Part shown: positions 8,447-16,260 of the stretch, in pieces
Layout of the letters: each line of letters begins with the position of its first letter
Position numbering within the stretch: position 1 is the stretch's first letter
Assembly: GCF_001591345.1 (NCBI RefSeq)
Contig: NZ_BCUS01000061.1
Span: 1 to 37,001, forward strand
Reading direction: 5' to 3'
Length of the DNA stretch: 37,001 bases
Source of the DNA: Variovorax boronicumulans NBRC 103145
GTDB lineage: Bacteria; Pseudomonadota; Gammaproteobacteria; Burkholderiales; Burkholderiaceae_C
Translations under genes and position numbers: made by a program
The notes under the pieces: model-generated
What the model was told of the DNA's origin: nothing
The model's input: only the letters and a program-made list of their open reading frames with translations
The model's database searches: none

Positions 8447-8610
8447 CGGCTGTTTCCCGGCGGGGCCGACCGGTTGGCACCATTTGCAACCCCACAGGCG
8501 CGCATTGCTACCTTCCGCGACTTGTGTACCAAGCAGCGCAAGCCCATGTGTCAGACAATCGAAGCCGGTTTTTCATCCCCCTCCCGCGACAGCGACACCA
8601 GAGACATCCC

Positions 8611-9531
8611 ATGAAACTCCCCGCCCAGGTCAAGCTCGTCGACGTCGGTCCGCGCGACGGCCTCCAGAACGAAAAGCAACCCGTCTCCGCCGAGGTCAAG
8701 ATCGGCCTCGTGCACCGCCTGCAGGATGCCGGCCTGAAAGAGATCGAGGTCACCAGCTTCGTCTCGCCCAAGTGGGTGCCGCAGATGGCCGACAACGCCG
8801 AAGTGATGCACGGCATCGTGCGCAAGCCGGGCGTTCTCTACTCGGTGCTCACGCCCAACATGAAGGGCTTCGAGGCCGCCATTGCCGCGCCGCGCGACGA
8901 GTGGCCCGACGAGATCGTGGTGTTCGGCGCCGCGAGCGAGGCCTTCAGCCAGAAGAACATCAACTGCTCGATCGCCGAGAGCATCGAGCGCTTCGCGCCC
9001 GTGGTCGAGGCGGCGCGCGCCAAGGGCATCGCCGTGCGCGGCGCCATGTCGTGCACCGTGGGCTGCCCCTACGAAGGCGAGATCGCGCCGGCCAAGGTCG
9101 GCTACCTCGCGCAACTGATGAAGGGCATCGGCGTGCAGCGCGTGGACGTGGCCGACACCATTGGCGTGGGCACGCCGCGCAAGGTGCAGGCGGCGATGGA
9201 GGCTACGCTGGCGCACTTCGATGTCGACGCCATCTCCGGCCACTTCCACGACACCTACGGGCAGGCGCTGGTCAACACGCTGGCGGCGCTCGAGCTGGGT
9301 GTGTGGAACTTCCAGTCGTCCTCGGCCGGCCTGGGCGGCTGCCCCTACGCCAAGGGCGCGACGGGCAACGTCGCGACCGAAGACGTGGTCTACATGCTGC
9401 ACGGCATGGGCATCGCCACCGGCATCGACCTGGACAAGCTGATTGACGCGGGCGTGTACATCAGCGAAGCGCTGGGCCGCGAGCCGAACTCGCGCGCCTC
9501 GAAGGCGATCCGCACCAAGCGCGCGGGCTGA
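8611..9531 (+). CDS. mvaB: Hydroxymethylglutaryl-CoA lyase-type enzyme
   Basis: A 306-residue TIM-barrel lyase of the HMG-CoA lyase group. The opening VKLVDVGPRDGLQNE contains the metal-binding and catalytic Arg-Asp pair. The family signature SSSAGLGGCPYAKGATGNVATED, with its catalytic Cys, is intact. The classical reaction is HMG-CoA to acetoacetate plus acetyl-CoA (leucine breakdown); related lyases cleave citramalyl-CoA and other 3-hydroxyacyl-CoAs. With a CoA-transferase and an acyl-CoA dehydrogenase upstream, it likely performs the carbon-carbon cleavage of this pathway, although a hydratase is missing from the cluster. The 164 bases before it show no clear terminator, so read-through is possible. 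Confidence 0.88.
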   Translation: MKLPAQVKLVDVGPRDGLQNEKQPVSAEVKIGLVHRLQDAGLKEIEVTSFVSPKWVPQMADNAEVMHGIVRKPGVLYSVLTPNMKGFEAAIAAPRDEWPDEIVVFGAASEAFSQKNINCSIAESIERFAPVVEAARAKGIAVRGAMSCTVGCPYEGEIAPAKVGYLAQLMKGIGVQRVDVADTIGVGTPRKVQAAMEATLAHFDVDAISGHFHDTYGQALVNTLAALELGVWNFQSSSAGLGGCPYAKGATGNVATEDVVYMLHGMGIATGIDLDKLIDAGVYISEALGREPNSRASKAIRTKRAG

Positions 9532-9552
9532 GTTTTTTTCTTCTCAGCGCCC
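9525..9552. terminator. Possible shared terminator hairpin between convergent genes
   Basis: GGGCTGAG (9525-9532) pairs with CTCAGCGCCC (9543-9552), with one bulged G, around a T-rich loop. The hairpin covers the 12-base gap between the stops of mvaB and the kinase/phosphatase gene. The T-tract is in the loop, so this is a weak call for either direction. Confidence 0.3.
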
Positions 9553-11295
9553 GAAGGCGCGCAGCCCGAGCAGCACCACCACCGCCGCGGCCAGCAGCAC
9601 TGTGGTGCACTGCCAGAAGAGCACCGGGCGGCGCTCGATCAGCGGCGGCATCCGCGCGCTCCAGAACTCCGGGCCCGGCGCGCGCAGGTCGTGCGCGAAC
9701 TCCGACACCGCCTGCTGCCGCTTCGCGGCCTGCGGGTGCAGCGCCTTCTGCAGCACGGCATCGACCCACGCGGGCAGCTCGGGCCGCAGGTGGCGCACGG
9801 GCACATAGCGCAGGCGCCCCACATCGGCTTGCGTGCGGATGCGCGACACCTGCAGGCCGTAGGGCAGCTGGCCGCACAGCATCTGGTAGACGATCGCGGC
9901 CAGCGAGAACAGGTCGGAGCGCGCGCTGCCGCCGTGGCCGGTGAAGTACTCGGGCGCGGTGTACTGCAGCGTGCCTTCGATGGCCAGGGCGCGGGCCTCG
10001 CCGCTGCCGTCGGCCAGACCGGCCACATGCGTCGCGGCCAGGTCGATGATCTTCACGGTGCCGGTGCGGTCGATCATCACGTTCTCGGGCCGCAGGTCCT
10101 GGTGCAGCATCTCCTTGCCGTGCAGCGCCTGCAGCCCGCGCGCGAGCTGCTCGACGATGCCGCGCACGCTGTCCAGGTCGGGCCGGGGGTGGTCGACCAT
10201 CCACTGCGCGAGCGTGTGGCCGTCCACGTACTCCATGGCCACGTACAGGTGCGCGCGCGGGCGCTCCACGGCGCTGGCCTTGAGCACGTGCGGGCTGTCG
10301 ATGCGCCGCGCCACCCATTCCTCGAGCACGAAGCGGTCGAGGTAGCCGGGGGCGTCGCGCAGGTCGACCGACGGCAGCTTCAGCACGGCGGGCTGGCCGG
10401 TGGCGTCGTCGGTGGCCAGGTAGACGTGGCTGCGCGCGCTCATGTGCAGTTCGCGCACGAGGCTGAAGCCCTCGAAGCGGGCCCGCGGCGCCAGCGCCGG
10501 CGGCATCGCCAGGCCCTCGCGCTGCAGCTGCGCGGGCGGCGCGGCGGCGTCGGGCAGTTCGTCGATGCGCAGCAGCTGCACCGTGATGTCGTCGGTGCTG
10601 CCCCGGGTGCGCGCGGCTTCCGCGAGCCAGCGCGCTGCTTCGTCGAAGTCGTCGGCATGCCGCGCCAGCGCCTCGTGCACGGCGGCGACGTCCAGGTGCG
10701 TGTAGGCGCCGTCGGTGGCCAGCAGGTAGACCTCGCCCACCTCGGCCTCCCAGCAGCGGTGGTCGATCTCCACATGGGCGCCCGCGCCCAGCGCGCGCCC
10801 GAGGTACGACTCGACCGACGACACGCGCACGCGGTGGTCCTCGGTGAGCTGTTCGAGCGCGCCGGTGTGCAGCCGGTGGATGCGTGCGTCGCCCACGTGC
10901 AGCAGGTGCGCGTCGCGGCCCTTGAGGATCAGCGCGCTGAAGGTGCAGACGTAGCCGCTGTCCTTGTCGAAGCGCGCGTCGCTGCGCATCGTCTGCGCAT
11001 GCAGCCAGGCGTTGGTGGCGCCCAGCACGCGCTGCGCGGAACGCTGCACCGACCAGGTGTCGGAGGTCGCGTAGTAGTCGTCGAGAAAGCCGCGCACGGC
11101 CGCCGCGCTCGCCACCTGGCTCACGCGGCTGGAGCCGATGCCGTCGGCCAGCGCCACGGCGATGCCCTTGGAAAGAAGCAGCGCGCCCTCGGGCAGCATG
11201 GCGCCGTGGAAGTCCTGGTTGACCGGCGCGTGAAGCCCCGCCAGCGAATGCTGGCCGAGCGTCACGCGCAGCTGCTTGCGCGGCGGCGCGGGCAT
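9544..11295 (-). CDS. PP2C phosphatase / Ser-Thr protein kinase fusion of the nitrite assimilation operon
   Basis: A 583-residue fusion. Residues about 8-245 form a PP2C-type phosphatase (Asn27-Gln28-Asp29, ALADGIGS with Asp51, and the late STDDITV motif with metal-binding Asp). Residues about 275-530 form a Hanks-type kinase: Lys in AVLKLP, HQDLRPEN (Asp400, with HQD instead of HRD), IIDLA in place of DFG, and TAPEY as the APE motif. The glycine-rich loop is degenerate. A hydrophobic helix near 557-577 anchors the C-terminus. The start at 11295 lies 17 bases after the nirC stop. Its operon position suggests it modulates nitrite or nitrate assimilation by reversible phosphorylation; targets are unknown. 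Confidence 0.85.
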   Translation of the reverse strand: MPAPPRKQLRVTLGQHSLAGLHAPVNQDFHGAMLPEGALLLSKGIAVALADGIGSSRVSQVASAAAVRGFLDDYYATSDTWSVQRSAQRVLGATNAWLHAQTMRSDARFDKDSGYVCTFSALILKGRDAHLLHVGDARIHRLHTGALEQLTEDHRVRVSSVESYLGRALGAGAHVEIDHRCWEAEVGEVYLLATDGAYTHLDVAAVHEALARHADDFDEAARWLAEAARTRGSTDDITVQLLRIDELPDAAAPPAQLQREGLAMPPALAPRARFEGFSLVRELHMSARSHVYLATDDATGQPAVLKLPSVDLRDAPGYLDRFVLEEWVARRIDSPHVLKASAVERPRAHLYVAMEYVDGHTLAQWMVDHPRPDLDSVRGIVEQLARGLQALHGKEMLHQDLRPENVMIDRTGTVKIIDLAATHVAGLADGSGEARALAIEGTLQYTAPEYFTGHGGSARSDLFSLAAIVYQMLCGQLPYGLQVSRIRTQADVGRLRYVPVRHLRPELPAWVDAVLQKALHPQAAKRQQAVSEFAHDLRAPGPEFWSARMPPLIERRPVLFWQCTTVLLAAAVVVLLGLRAFGR

Positions 11296-11312
11296 GCGAA
11301 CGATGCGGTGGC

Positions 11313-12125
11313 TCAGCCGGCGACGCGCTTGGCCGCCGTCTTGTAGTGCGTGGCGTACAGCGTGAGGCCCACGAAGGTCAGGCCGCCGACGAGGTTGCCG
11401 ATCACCGTGGGCAGTTCGTTCCAGATCAGGTAGTCCATGAAGGTGAACTTGCCGCCCAGCATCAGGCCGGCGGGGAACAGGAACATGTTGACGATGGAGT
11501 GCTCGAAGCCCATGTAGAAGAAGACCATCACGGGCATCCACATGCCGATGGCCTTGCCCGACACGGTGGTCGACATCATGGCCGCGACCACGCCGGTCGA
11601 GACCATCCAGTTGCACATCACGCCGCGAATGAACAGCGTGAGCATGCCGGCCGCGCCGTGCGCCGCATAGCCGACGGTGCGGCCTTCGCCGATGTGGCCG
11701 AGCTTTTCGCCGATGGCGTTGGGCGCTTCGCTGAAGCCGAAGGTGAAGATGATCGCCATGAACACCGCCACCGTGAGCGCGCCCGCGAAGTTGCCCACGA
11801 ACACCAGGCTCCAGTTGCGCATCACGCCGCCCCAGGTGGCGCCGGGGCGCTTGTCGAGCACGGCCAGCGGTGCCAGCGTGAACACGCCGGTGAGCAGGTC
11901 GAAGCCCAGCAGGTACAGCATGATGAAGCCGACCGGGAACAGCATCGCGCCCACCAGCGCATTGCCGGTGTTCACGGTGATGCTCACGGCGAAGGCGGCG
12001 GCCAGCGCGAGGATGGCGCCGGCCATGTACGAGCGGATCAGCGTGTCGCGCGTGGACATCAGCAGCTTGGATTCACCGGCGTCGACCATCTTGGTCACGA
12101 ATTCGGCAGGGGCGAGGTAGGCCAT
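11313..12125 (-). CDS. nirC: Formate/nitrite transporter family channel, nitrite type
   Basis: A 270-residue inner-membrane protein with six hydrophobic helices, the expected layout for the FNT family. The second-half signature GFEHSIVNM carries the central pore His and is intact. Given nirB and nirD immediately upstream, it most likely imports (or balances) nitrite. AAGGA precedes the ATG. It is 45 bases downstream of nirD and 17 bases upstream of the kinase/phosphatase, in one minus-strand operon. Confidence 0.92.
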   Translation of the reverse strand: MAYLAPAEFVTKMVDAGESKLLMSTRDTLIRSYMAGAILALAAAFAVSITVNTGNALVGAMLFPVGFIMLYLLGFDLLTGVFTLAPLAVLDKRPGATWGGVMRNWSLVFVGNFAGALTVAVFMAIIFTFGFSEAPNAIGEKLGHIGEGRTVGYAAHGAAGMLTLFIRGVMCNWMVSTGVVAAMMSTTVSGKAIGMWMPVMVFFYMGFEHSIVNMFLFPAGLMLGGKFTFMDYLIWNELPTVIGNLVGGLTFVGLTLYATHYKTAAKRVAG

Positions 12126-12170
12126 TCGGGGTCCTTGGAGAGAAGCTGAAAAAATCGGAAGAGGGCGGCG

Positions 12171-12512
12171 TCAGGCCAGCGCGACGAGCACGCGGCCGTC
12201 CTCGACGCGCACCGCATGCGCGCGCACCGAGTGCTCGGGCGCCTCCAGGCATTCGCCGCTGCGCAGGTCGAAGTGGTTCTTGTAGAGCGGCGAGGCCACG
12301 ACGATGCGCTCGCCCAGGCTGCCGACCAGCCCGCGCGAGAGCACGCTGGCGCCGGCCTTCGGGTCGACGTTGTCGATGGCGAAGAGCGAGGGCTCCTGGC
12401 CGACGCGAAAGATCGCGACATGCACGCCGTCGACCAGCGCGCACACGCCGGTGTCGGGGAGGATGTCGCCGGCGGCGCACACGGCGGTCCAGTTCAGGGT
12501 GTCGGTGGTCAT
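12171..12512 (-). CDS. nirD: Assimilatory nitrite reductase (NADH) small subunit
   Basis: A 113-residue protein with the Rieske-like fold of NirD but without the Cys/His cluster ligands, as normal for this subunit. Recognisable segments are AIFRVG, ALFAIDN-like SLFAIDNVDPK, and PLYKNHFDLRSGECLE. It partners NirB in reducing nitrite to ammonium in the cytoplasm. A GAAGGAAA ribosome site precedes the ATG, and the nirB stop is 24 bases upstream. Confidence 0.93.
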   Translation of the reverse strand: MTTDTLNWTAVCAAGDILPDTGVCALVDGVHVAIFRVGQEPSLFAIDNVDPKAGASVLSRGLVGSLGERIVVASPLYKNHFDLRSGECLEAPEHSVRAHAVRVEDGRVLVALA

Positions 12513-12536
12513 GGGGTTTCCTTCGTTGTCGGTCGC

Positions 12537-15056
12537 TCAGGCGGCGCTGGTCTCGCGGCGTTCCTCGGGGCGTGCGGGGCGGTTCTGGCCGCGCTCCTGC
12601 ACGAAGACGATGTGCTCGTCGGGCTTCTCGCTGTTCACGAAGGAGCGGAAGCGCTGGCGCGTGGCGGGGTCGTTCACCGCGGTCTTCCATTCGCACTGGT
12701 AGGTGTCGACCACGTGCTGCATCTGCGCCTCGAGCTCGGCGCCCAGGCCCAGCGTGTCCTGCAGCAGCACGCCCTTGAGGTAGTCGAGGCCGCCCTCGAG
12801 GTTCTCGCGCCAGGTGCTGGTGCGCTGCAGGCGGTCGGCCGTGCGCACGTAGAACATCAGGAAGCGGTCGATCATGCGGATGAGGTCGGCCTTGCTCAGG
12901 TCGCTCGCCAGCAGCTCGGCATGGCGCGGCTTCATGCCGCCGTTGCCGCACACATAGAGGTTCCAGCCCTTGTCGGTGGCGATGATGCCGACGTCCTTGC
13001 CCTGCGCCTCGGCGCATTCGCGGGTGCAGCCCGACACGCCGAACTTGATCTTGTGCGGCGCGCGCAGGCCCTTGTAGCGGTTCTCCAGTTCCACGGCCAG
13101 GCCGACGCTGTCGTCCACGCCGTAGCGGCACCAGGTCGAGCCCACGCAGCTCTTCACCGTGCGCAGCGACTTGCCGTAGGCATGGCCCGACTCGAAGCCG
13201 GCGGCGATGAGTTCTTCCCAGATGGACGGCAGCTGCTCGACGCGCGCACCGAACATGTCCACGCGTGCCCCGCCGGTGATCTTGGTGTACAGGCCGTACT
13301 TCTTCGCGACCTGGCCCACGGCGATCAGCCCCTCGGGCGTGACCTCGCCACCGGGCATGCGCGGCACCACGGAGTAGGTGCCGTCCTTCTGGATGTTGCC
13401 CAGGAAGTAGTCGTTGCTGTCCTGCAGGCCGGCCAGGTCTTTCTTGAGCACGAACTCGTTCCAGCACGAGGCGAAGATGCTCGCGGCGGTCGGCTTGCAG
13501 ATGTCGCAGCCCAGGCCCTTTCCATGCTTCGCGAGCAGGTCGGCGAAGCTGCGGATCTCGCCCACGCGGATGAGGTGGTACAGCTCCTGGCGCGAGTAGG
13601 GGAAGTGCTCGCACAGGTGGTTGTTCACGGCCATGCCGCGCTTGGCCATTTCCATCTTCATGACCTGCGTGACCAGCGGCACGCAGCCGCCGCAGGTGGC
13701 GCCGGCCTGGGTGCAGGCCTTCATCTCGGCGGGCGTGCACACGCCCTGGCCCACGGCTTCGCAGATCTGGCCCTTGGTGACGCTGTTGCACGAGCAGATC
13801 TGTGCGGTGTCGGGAAGGGCCTCGACGCCCAGGCCCGGTTTCGCCTTGCCGTCGCTCGACGGCAGGATCAAAAACTCGGGTTCGTCGGGCAGCGCGATGC
13901 CGTTGAGCGCCAGCTGCAGCAGCGTGCCGTACTCGCCGGCGTCGCCGACCAGCACCGCGCCCAGCAGCTGCTTGCCGTCTTCGCTGACCACGATCTTCTT
14001 GTAGACCTGCTTGCGCTCGTCGATGTACTGGTAGGCGCGCGACTTCGGCGTCTTGCCGTGCGCGTCGCCGATGCTGGCCACGTCGACGCCCATCAGCTTG
14101 AGCTTGGTGCTCAGGTCGGCGCCGGTGAAGGCGGCGTCGTCCTGGCCGGCGATGTGGCGCGCGGCCACGCGGGCCATGTCGTAGCCCGGCGCGACGAGGC
14201 CGAAGGTCTGTTCGTTCCACGACGCGCATTCGCCGATGGCGTAGACGTTGCGGTCGCTGGTGCGGCAGTGGCTGTCGATCGCCACGCCGCCGCGCGGGCC
14301 CACGGCCAGCAGGCTCTGGCGCGCCAGTTCGTCGCGCGGGCGGATGCCGGCGGAGAACACGATCATGTCGGTCTCCAGGTGCGTGCCGTCGGCGAACACC
14401 ATGCGGTGCCGTGCGCTCGCGCCGTCGGTGATCTCCACCGTGTTGCGGCCGGTGTGCACGTGCAGGCCCAGCGCCTCGATGCTGCCGCGCAATGCACGGC
14501 CACCGCCTTCGTCGACCTGCACCGCCATCAGGCGCGGTGCGAACTCGACGACGTGCGTTTCCAGGCCCATGTCGCGCAGCGCCTTGGCGCATTCCAGGCC
14601 CAGCAGGCCGCCGCCCACCACCACGCCGCTGCGCGACCTGGCGCCGCAGGCCTTCATGGCATCCAGGTCCTCGATGGTGCGGTAGACAAAGCAGTTCGGC
14701 CGGTCGCGGCCCGGCACGGCCGGCACGAAGGGGTTGGAGCCGGTGGCCAGCACCAGCTTGTCGTAGGCGATGACCTCGCCGTCGGCCGTGGTCACGGTGT
14801 TGTTGCGCCGCTCGACGGCCACGGCCCGCGCGGCCAGGCGCAGCGTGAAGCCGCTGCGCTCGAAGAAGCCGGGCTCGACCAGCGACAGGTCGTCGGCCGT
14901 CTTGCCGGAGAAGTATTCGGACAGGTGCACCCGGTCGTAGGCCGGGCGTGGCTCTTCGCACAGCACGGTGACCTGTGCGTCGGGAATGCCGAGCGTGTGG
15001 AGTTGCTCGAGGAACTTGTGGCCGACCATGCCGTGGCCGATGACTGCGATCTTCAT
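12537..15056 (-). CDS. nirB: Assimilatory nitrite reductase (NADH) large subunit
   Basis: An 839-residue cytoplasmic enzyme that reduces nitrite to ammonium with NAD(P)H. An FAD/NAD-binding domain occupies about 1-300 (GHGMVG near the N-terminus). BFD-type [2Fe-2S] segments follow near 420-530 (CSC...CGGC and CDICKP). The siroheme/[4Fe-4S] reductase part carries all four ligands, in the C-X5-C / C-X3-C arrangement (Cys637, Cys643, Cys677, Cys681). The length is typical. The start at 15056 was chosen on the family N-terminus MKIAVIGHG and an AGGA site; the longer frame upstream lies in the leader. It is the first gene of nirB-nirD-nirC-kinase and has a sigma-54 promoter. Confidence 0.96.
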   Translation of the reverse strand: MKIAVIGHGMVGHKFLEQLHTLGIPDAQVTVLCEEPRPAYDRVHLSEYFSGKTADDLSLVEPGFFERSGFTLRLAARAVAVERRNNTVTTADGEVIAYDKLVLATGSNPFVPAVPGRDRPNCFVYRTIEDLDAMKACGARSRSGVVVGGGLLGLECAKALRDMGLETHVVEFAPRLMAVQVDEGGGRALRGSIEALGLHVHTGRNTVEITDGASARHRMVFADGTHLETDMIVFSAGIRPRDELARQSLLAVGPRGGVAIDSHCRTSDRNVYAIGECASWNEQTFGLVAPGYDMARVAARHIAGQDDAAFTGADLSTKLKLMGVDVASIGDAHGKTPKSRAYQYIDERKQVYKKIVVSEDGKQLLGAVLVGDAGEYGTLLQLALNGIALPDEPEFLILPSSDGKAKPGLGVEALPDTAQICSCNSVTKGQICEAVGQGVCTPAEMKACTQAGATCGGCVPLVTQVMKMEMAKRGMAVNNHLCEHFPYSRQELYHLIRVGEIRSFADLLAKHGKGLGCDICKPTAASIFASCWNEFVLKKDLAGLQDSNDYFLGNIQKDGTYSVVPRMPGGEVTPEGLIAVGQVAKKYGLYTKITGGARVDMFGARVEQLPSIWEELIAAGFESGHAYGKSLRTVKSCVGSTWCRYGVDDSVGLAVELENRYKGLRAPHKIKFGVSGCTRECAEAQGKDVGIIATDKGWNLYVCGNGGMKPRHAELLASDLSKADLIRMIDRFLMFYVRTADRLQRTSTWRENLEGGLDYLKGVLLQDTLGLGAELEAQMQHVVDTYQCEWKTAVNDPATRQRFRSFVNSEKPDEHIVFVQERGQNRPARPEERRETSAA

Positions 15057-15090
15057 TGGGGGTCCTGCACGCAACCGGCCCTGGAAGGCG

Positions 15091-15128
15091 CCCCCGCAGC
15101 CGCTGTCGAACAGACAGCGTCGTTGGGG
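15091..15128 (-). promoter_or_regulatory. Strong leader hairpin upstream of nirB
   Basis: In the 5' leader, CGCTGTC and GACAGCG (15101-15107 with 15113-15119) form a 7-bp stem with a GAACA/TGTTC loop. An outer CCCC/GGGG pairing (15091-15094 with 15125-15128) brackets a symmetric 5x5 internal loop. It lies 35-72 bases before the nirB start. Nitrite/nitrate operons in proteobacteria are often controlled by leader antitermination (NasT/NasR type), so this may be an attenuator. There is no U-tract, and I do not see a convincing ANTAR-type hexaloop pair. Confidence 0.4.
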
Positions 15129-15266
15129 CCCCCGCGACGGAACGGATGCGAAATGGGTTGGAGCAGACGAACCGGCGGCGGGCGGCCATCGGTGCGCTTG
15201 AACCCCGCCGTCGTTAGCGGAGGCACTGCGAACCCGCCGCAGAAGCCGGTGGGTCGCCACCGTGTT

Positions 15267-15283
15267 CAGCAATAAGCGTGCCG
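15267..15283 (-). promoter_or_regulatory. Sigma-54 (-24/-12) promoter of the nir operon
   Basis: Reading the minus strand, GGCACG, four bases (CTTA), then TTGCT matches the sigma-54 consensus (TGGCACG-N4-TTGCA/T), with the -24 GG and -12 GC dinucleotides intact. It lies about 210 bases upstream of the nirB ATG, so the transcript would carry a leader of roughly 200 nt. This implies control by an enhancer-binding protein such as NtrC, consistent with nitrogen assimilation. Confidence 0.65.
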
Positions 15284-15373
15284 CGCTCAAAAGCCCGTGC
15301 GGCGGGCCTCATCGGCCGGTGGCGCACCGAAAGCGGACCGGCGCCGGCGCGCCGCGCACGGGCGTCGTGCGCC

Positions 15374-15396
15374 GGCGCTCTCCGCATTGGTGCGCC
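15374..15396. promoter_or_regulatory. Tentative NtrC-like upstream site
   Basis: GGCGC and GCGCC flank a 13-base core whose right half reads TTGGTGCGC, close to the TGGTGC half-site of NtrC. The left half is a poor match. The location, about 100 bases upstream of the -24 element, is where an enhancer would be expected. Only one good half-site is present, so the call is tentative. Confidence 0.2.
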
Positions 15397-15505
15397 CGGG
15401 TGGAGGGGCGGATGCGGGCGGTGGCGTCGGTGCGCGGGGCTTTTCCGTATGCTCGGGGCCTTGCAACGCAGGGCGAACGCCCCCACGAACCTCGAAGAAC
15501 TTGCC

Positions 15506-15994
15506 ATGTGCGGCTCCGAACTCCATTCCCTCCCTGAAGGTGTCCAGCGCGTCTCCCGCGTGCTGCAGGACGCCGGCCATCCCCATGCACCCCGCATGCT
15601 CGACGACGCCTGCCGCACCGCGCAGCAGGCCGCCGACGCGCTGGGCATCTCGGTCGGTCAGATCGCCAAGAGCATCATCTTCCGGCGCAAGAGCGACGAG
15701 GCGGCGGTGCTGGTCATCACCTCGGGCGACAAGCGCGTCGACGAGAAGAAGGTCGATGCCATCGTCGGCAAGACCGGCCGCGCCGACGCCGACTTCGTGA
15801 AGGCGCGCACCGGCTTCACCATCGGCGGCGTGTCGCCGGTGGGCCATGTGACCAAGCCGGTGGTGCTGATCGACCGCGAGCTGTTCCGCTTCGAGGAAAT
15901 CTGGGCCGCCGCGGGCCACCCGCACGCGGTGTTCCAGCTGCACCCGACCGATCTCGAGAAGCTCACCGGCGCGCCGGTGGCCGACGTGGTGTGA
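15506..15994 (+). CDS. YbaK/EbsC-family aminoacyl-tRNA editing protein
   Basis: A 162-residue protein of the YbaK/ProX family, freestanding deacylases that clear mischarged tRNA (for example Cys-tRNA-Pro). The LGISVGQIAKSIIFRR segment holds the conserved Lys, followed by VLVITSGDKRVDEKKV and the glycine loop GFTIGGVSPVGH. Length fits the family. The start at 15506 fits the conserved domain; an in-frame ATG at 15449 would add an unconserved extension. It overlaps the next gene by GTGA. Confidence 0.88.
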   Translation: MCGSELHSLPEGVQRVSRVLQDAGHPHAPRMLDDACRTAQQAADALGISVGQIAKSIIFRRKSDEAAVLVITSGDKRVDEKKVDAIVGKTGRADADFVKARTGFTIGGVSPVGHVTKPVVLIDRELFRFEEIWAAAGHPHAVFQLHPTDLEKLTGAPVADVV

Positions 15995-16260
15995 ACTTCG
16001 ACGAAGCGCATGCGCTCGCCGAGCGCGCAGGCACCGTGCAGCGCATGGACGGCGAGGTGCCCTCGCCGTGCTCGTCGGTGTGCCGCATGGACCGCCTGAG
16101 CGGCTTCTGCGAAGGGTGCCTGCGCACCATTCCCGAGATCGCCGGCTGGAGCAAGATGGAAGACGACAGCCGCCGCCAGGTGTGGCGCGCGATCGAACTG
16201 CGGGCCCAGGCCGGCATCTGGCGCGTGCCCGAACCCACCACAGGAGACCACGACGCATGA
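15991..16260 (+). CDS. DUF1289 protein (four-cysteine motif)
   Basis: An 89-residue protein using a GTG start that overlaps the upstream stop (GTGA). The DUF1289 core PCSSVCRMDRLSGFCEGC is present, with a C-x3-C...C-x2-C set that probably binds a metal or Fe-S cluster, followed by the TIPEIAGW segment typical of the family. The biochemical role is unknown. It is the middle gene of a three-gene overlapping unit, sharing ATGA with the isomerase downstream. Confidence 0.85.
   Translation: MNFDEAHALAERAGTVQRMDGEVPSPCSSVCRMDRLSGFCEGCLRTIPEIAGWSKMEDDSRRQVWRAIELRAQAGIWRVPEPTTGDHDA

Larger units (their letters stand above)
15057..15505. other. Divergent nirB / ybaK-like intergenic region
   Basis: These 449 bases have no gene I believe in. 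Open frames across them are GC-bias artefacts without ribosome sites. The nirB side holds the leader hairpin and the sigma-54 promoter. An 8-base inverted pair, GGCGCACC (15321-15328) and GGTGCGCC (15389-15396), brackets the presumed enhancer zone. I could not identify a clear promoter for the rightward gene. Confidence 0.5.

Noticed and set aside
15057..15260. ANTAR-type (NasT/NasR) paired hexaloop hairpins in the nirB leader
   Set aside because: Hairpins exist, but I could not find two stems with the expected A1/G4 hexaloops or a terminator with a U-tract.
12216..15275. A 1019-residue plus-strand frame across nirD and nirB
   Set aside because: Antisense shadow of two well-supported genes; composition is not protein-like and no ribosome site is present.
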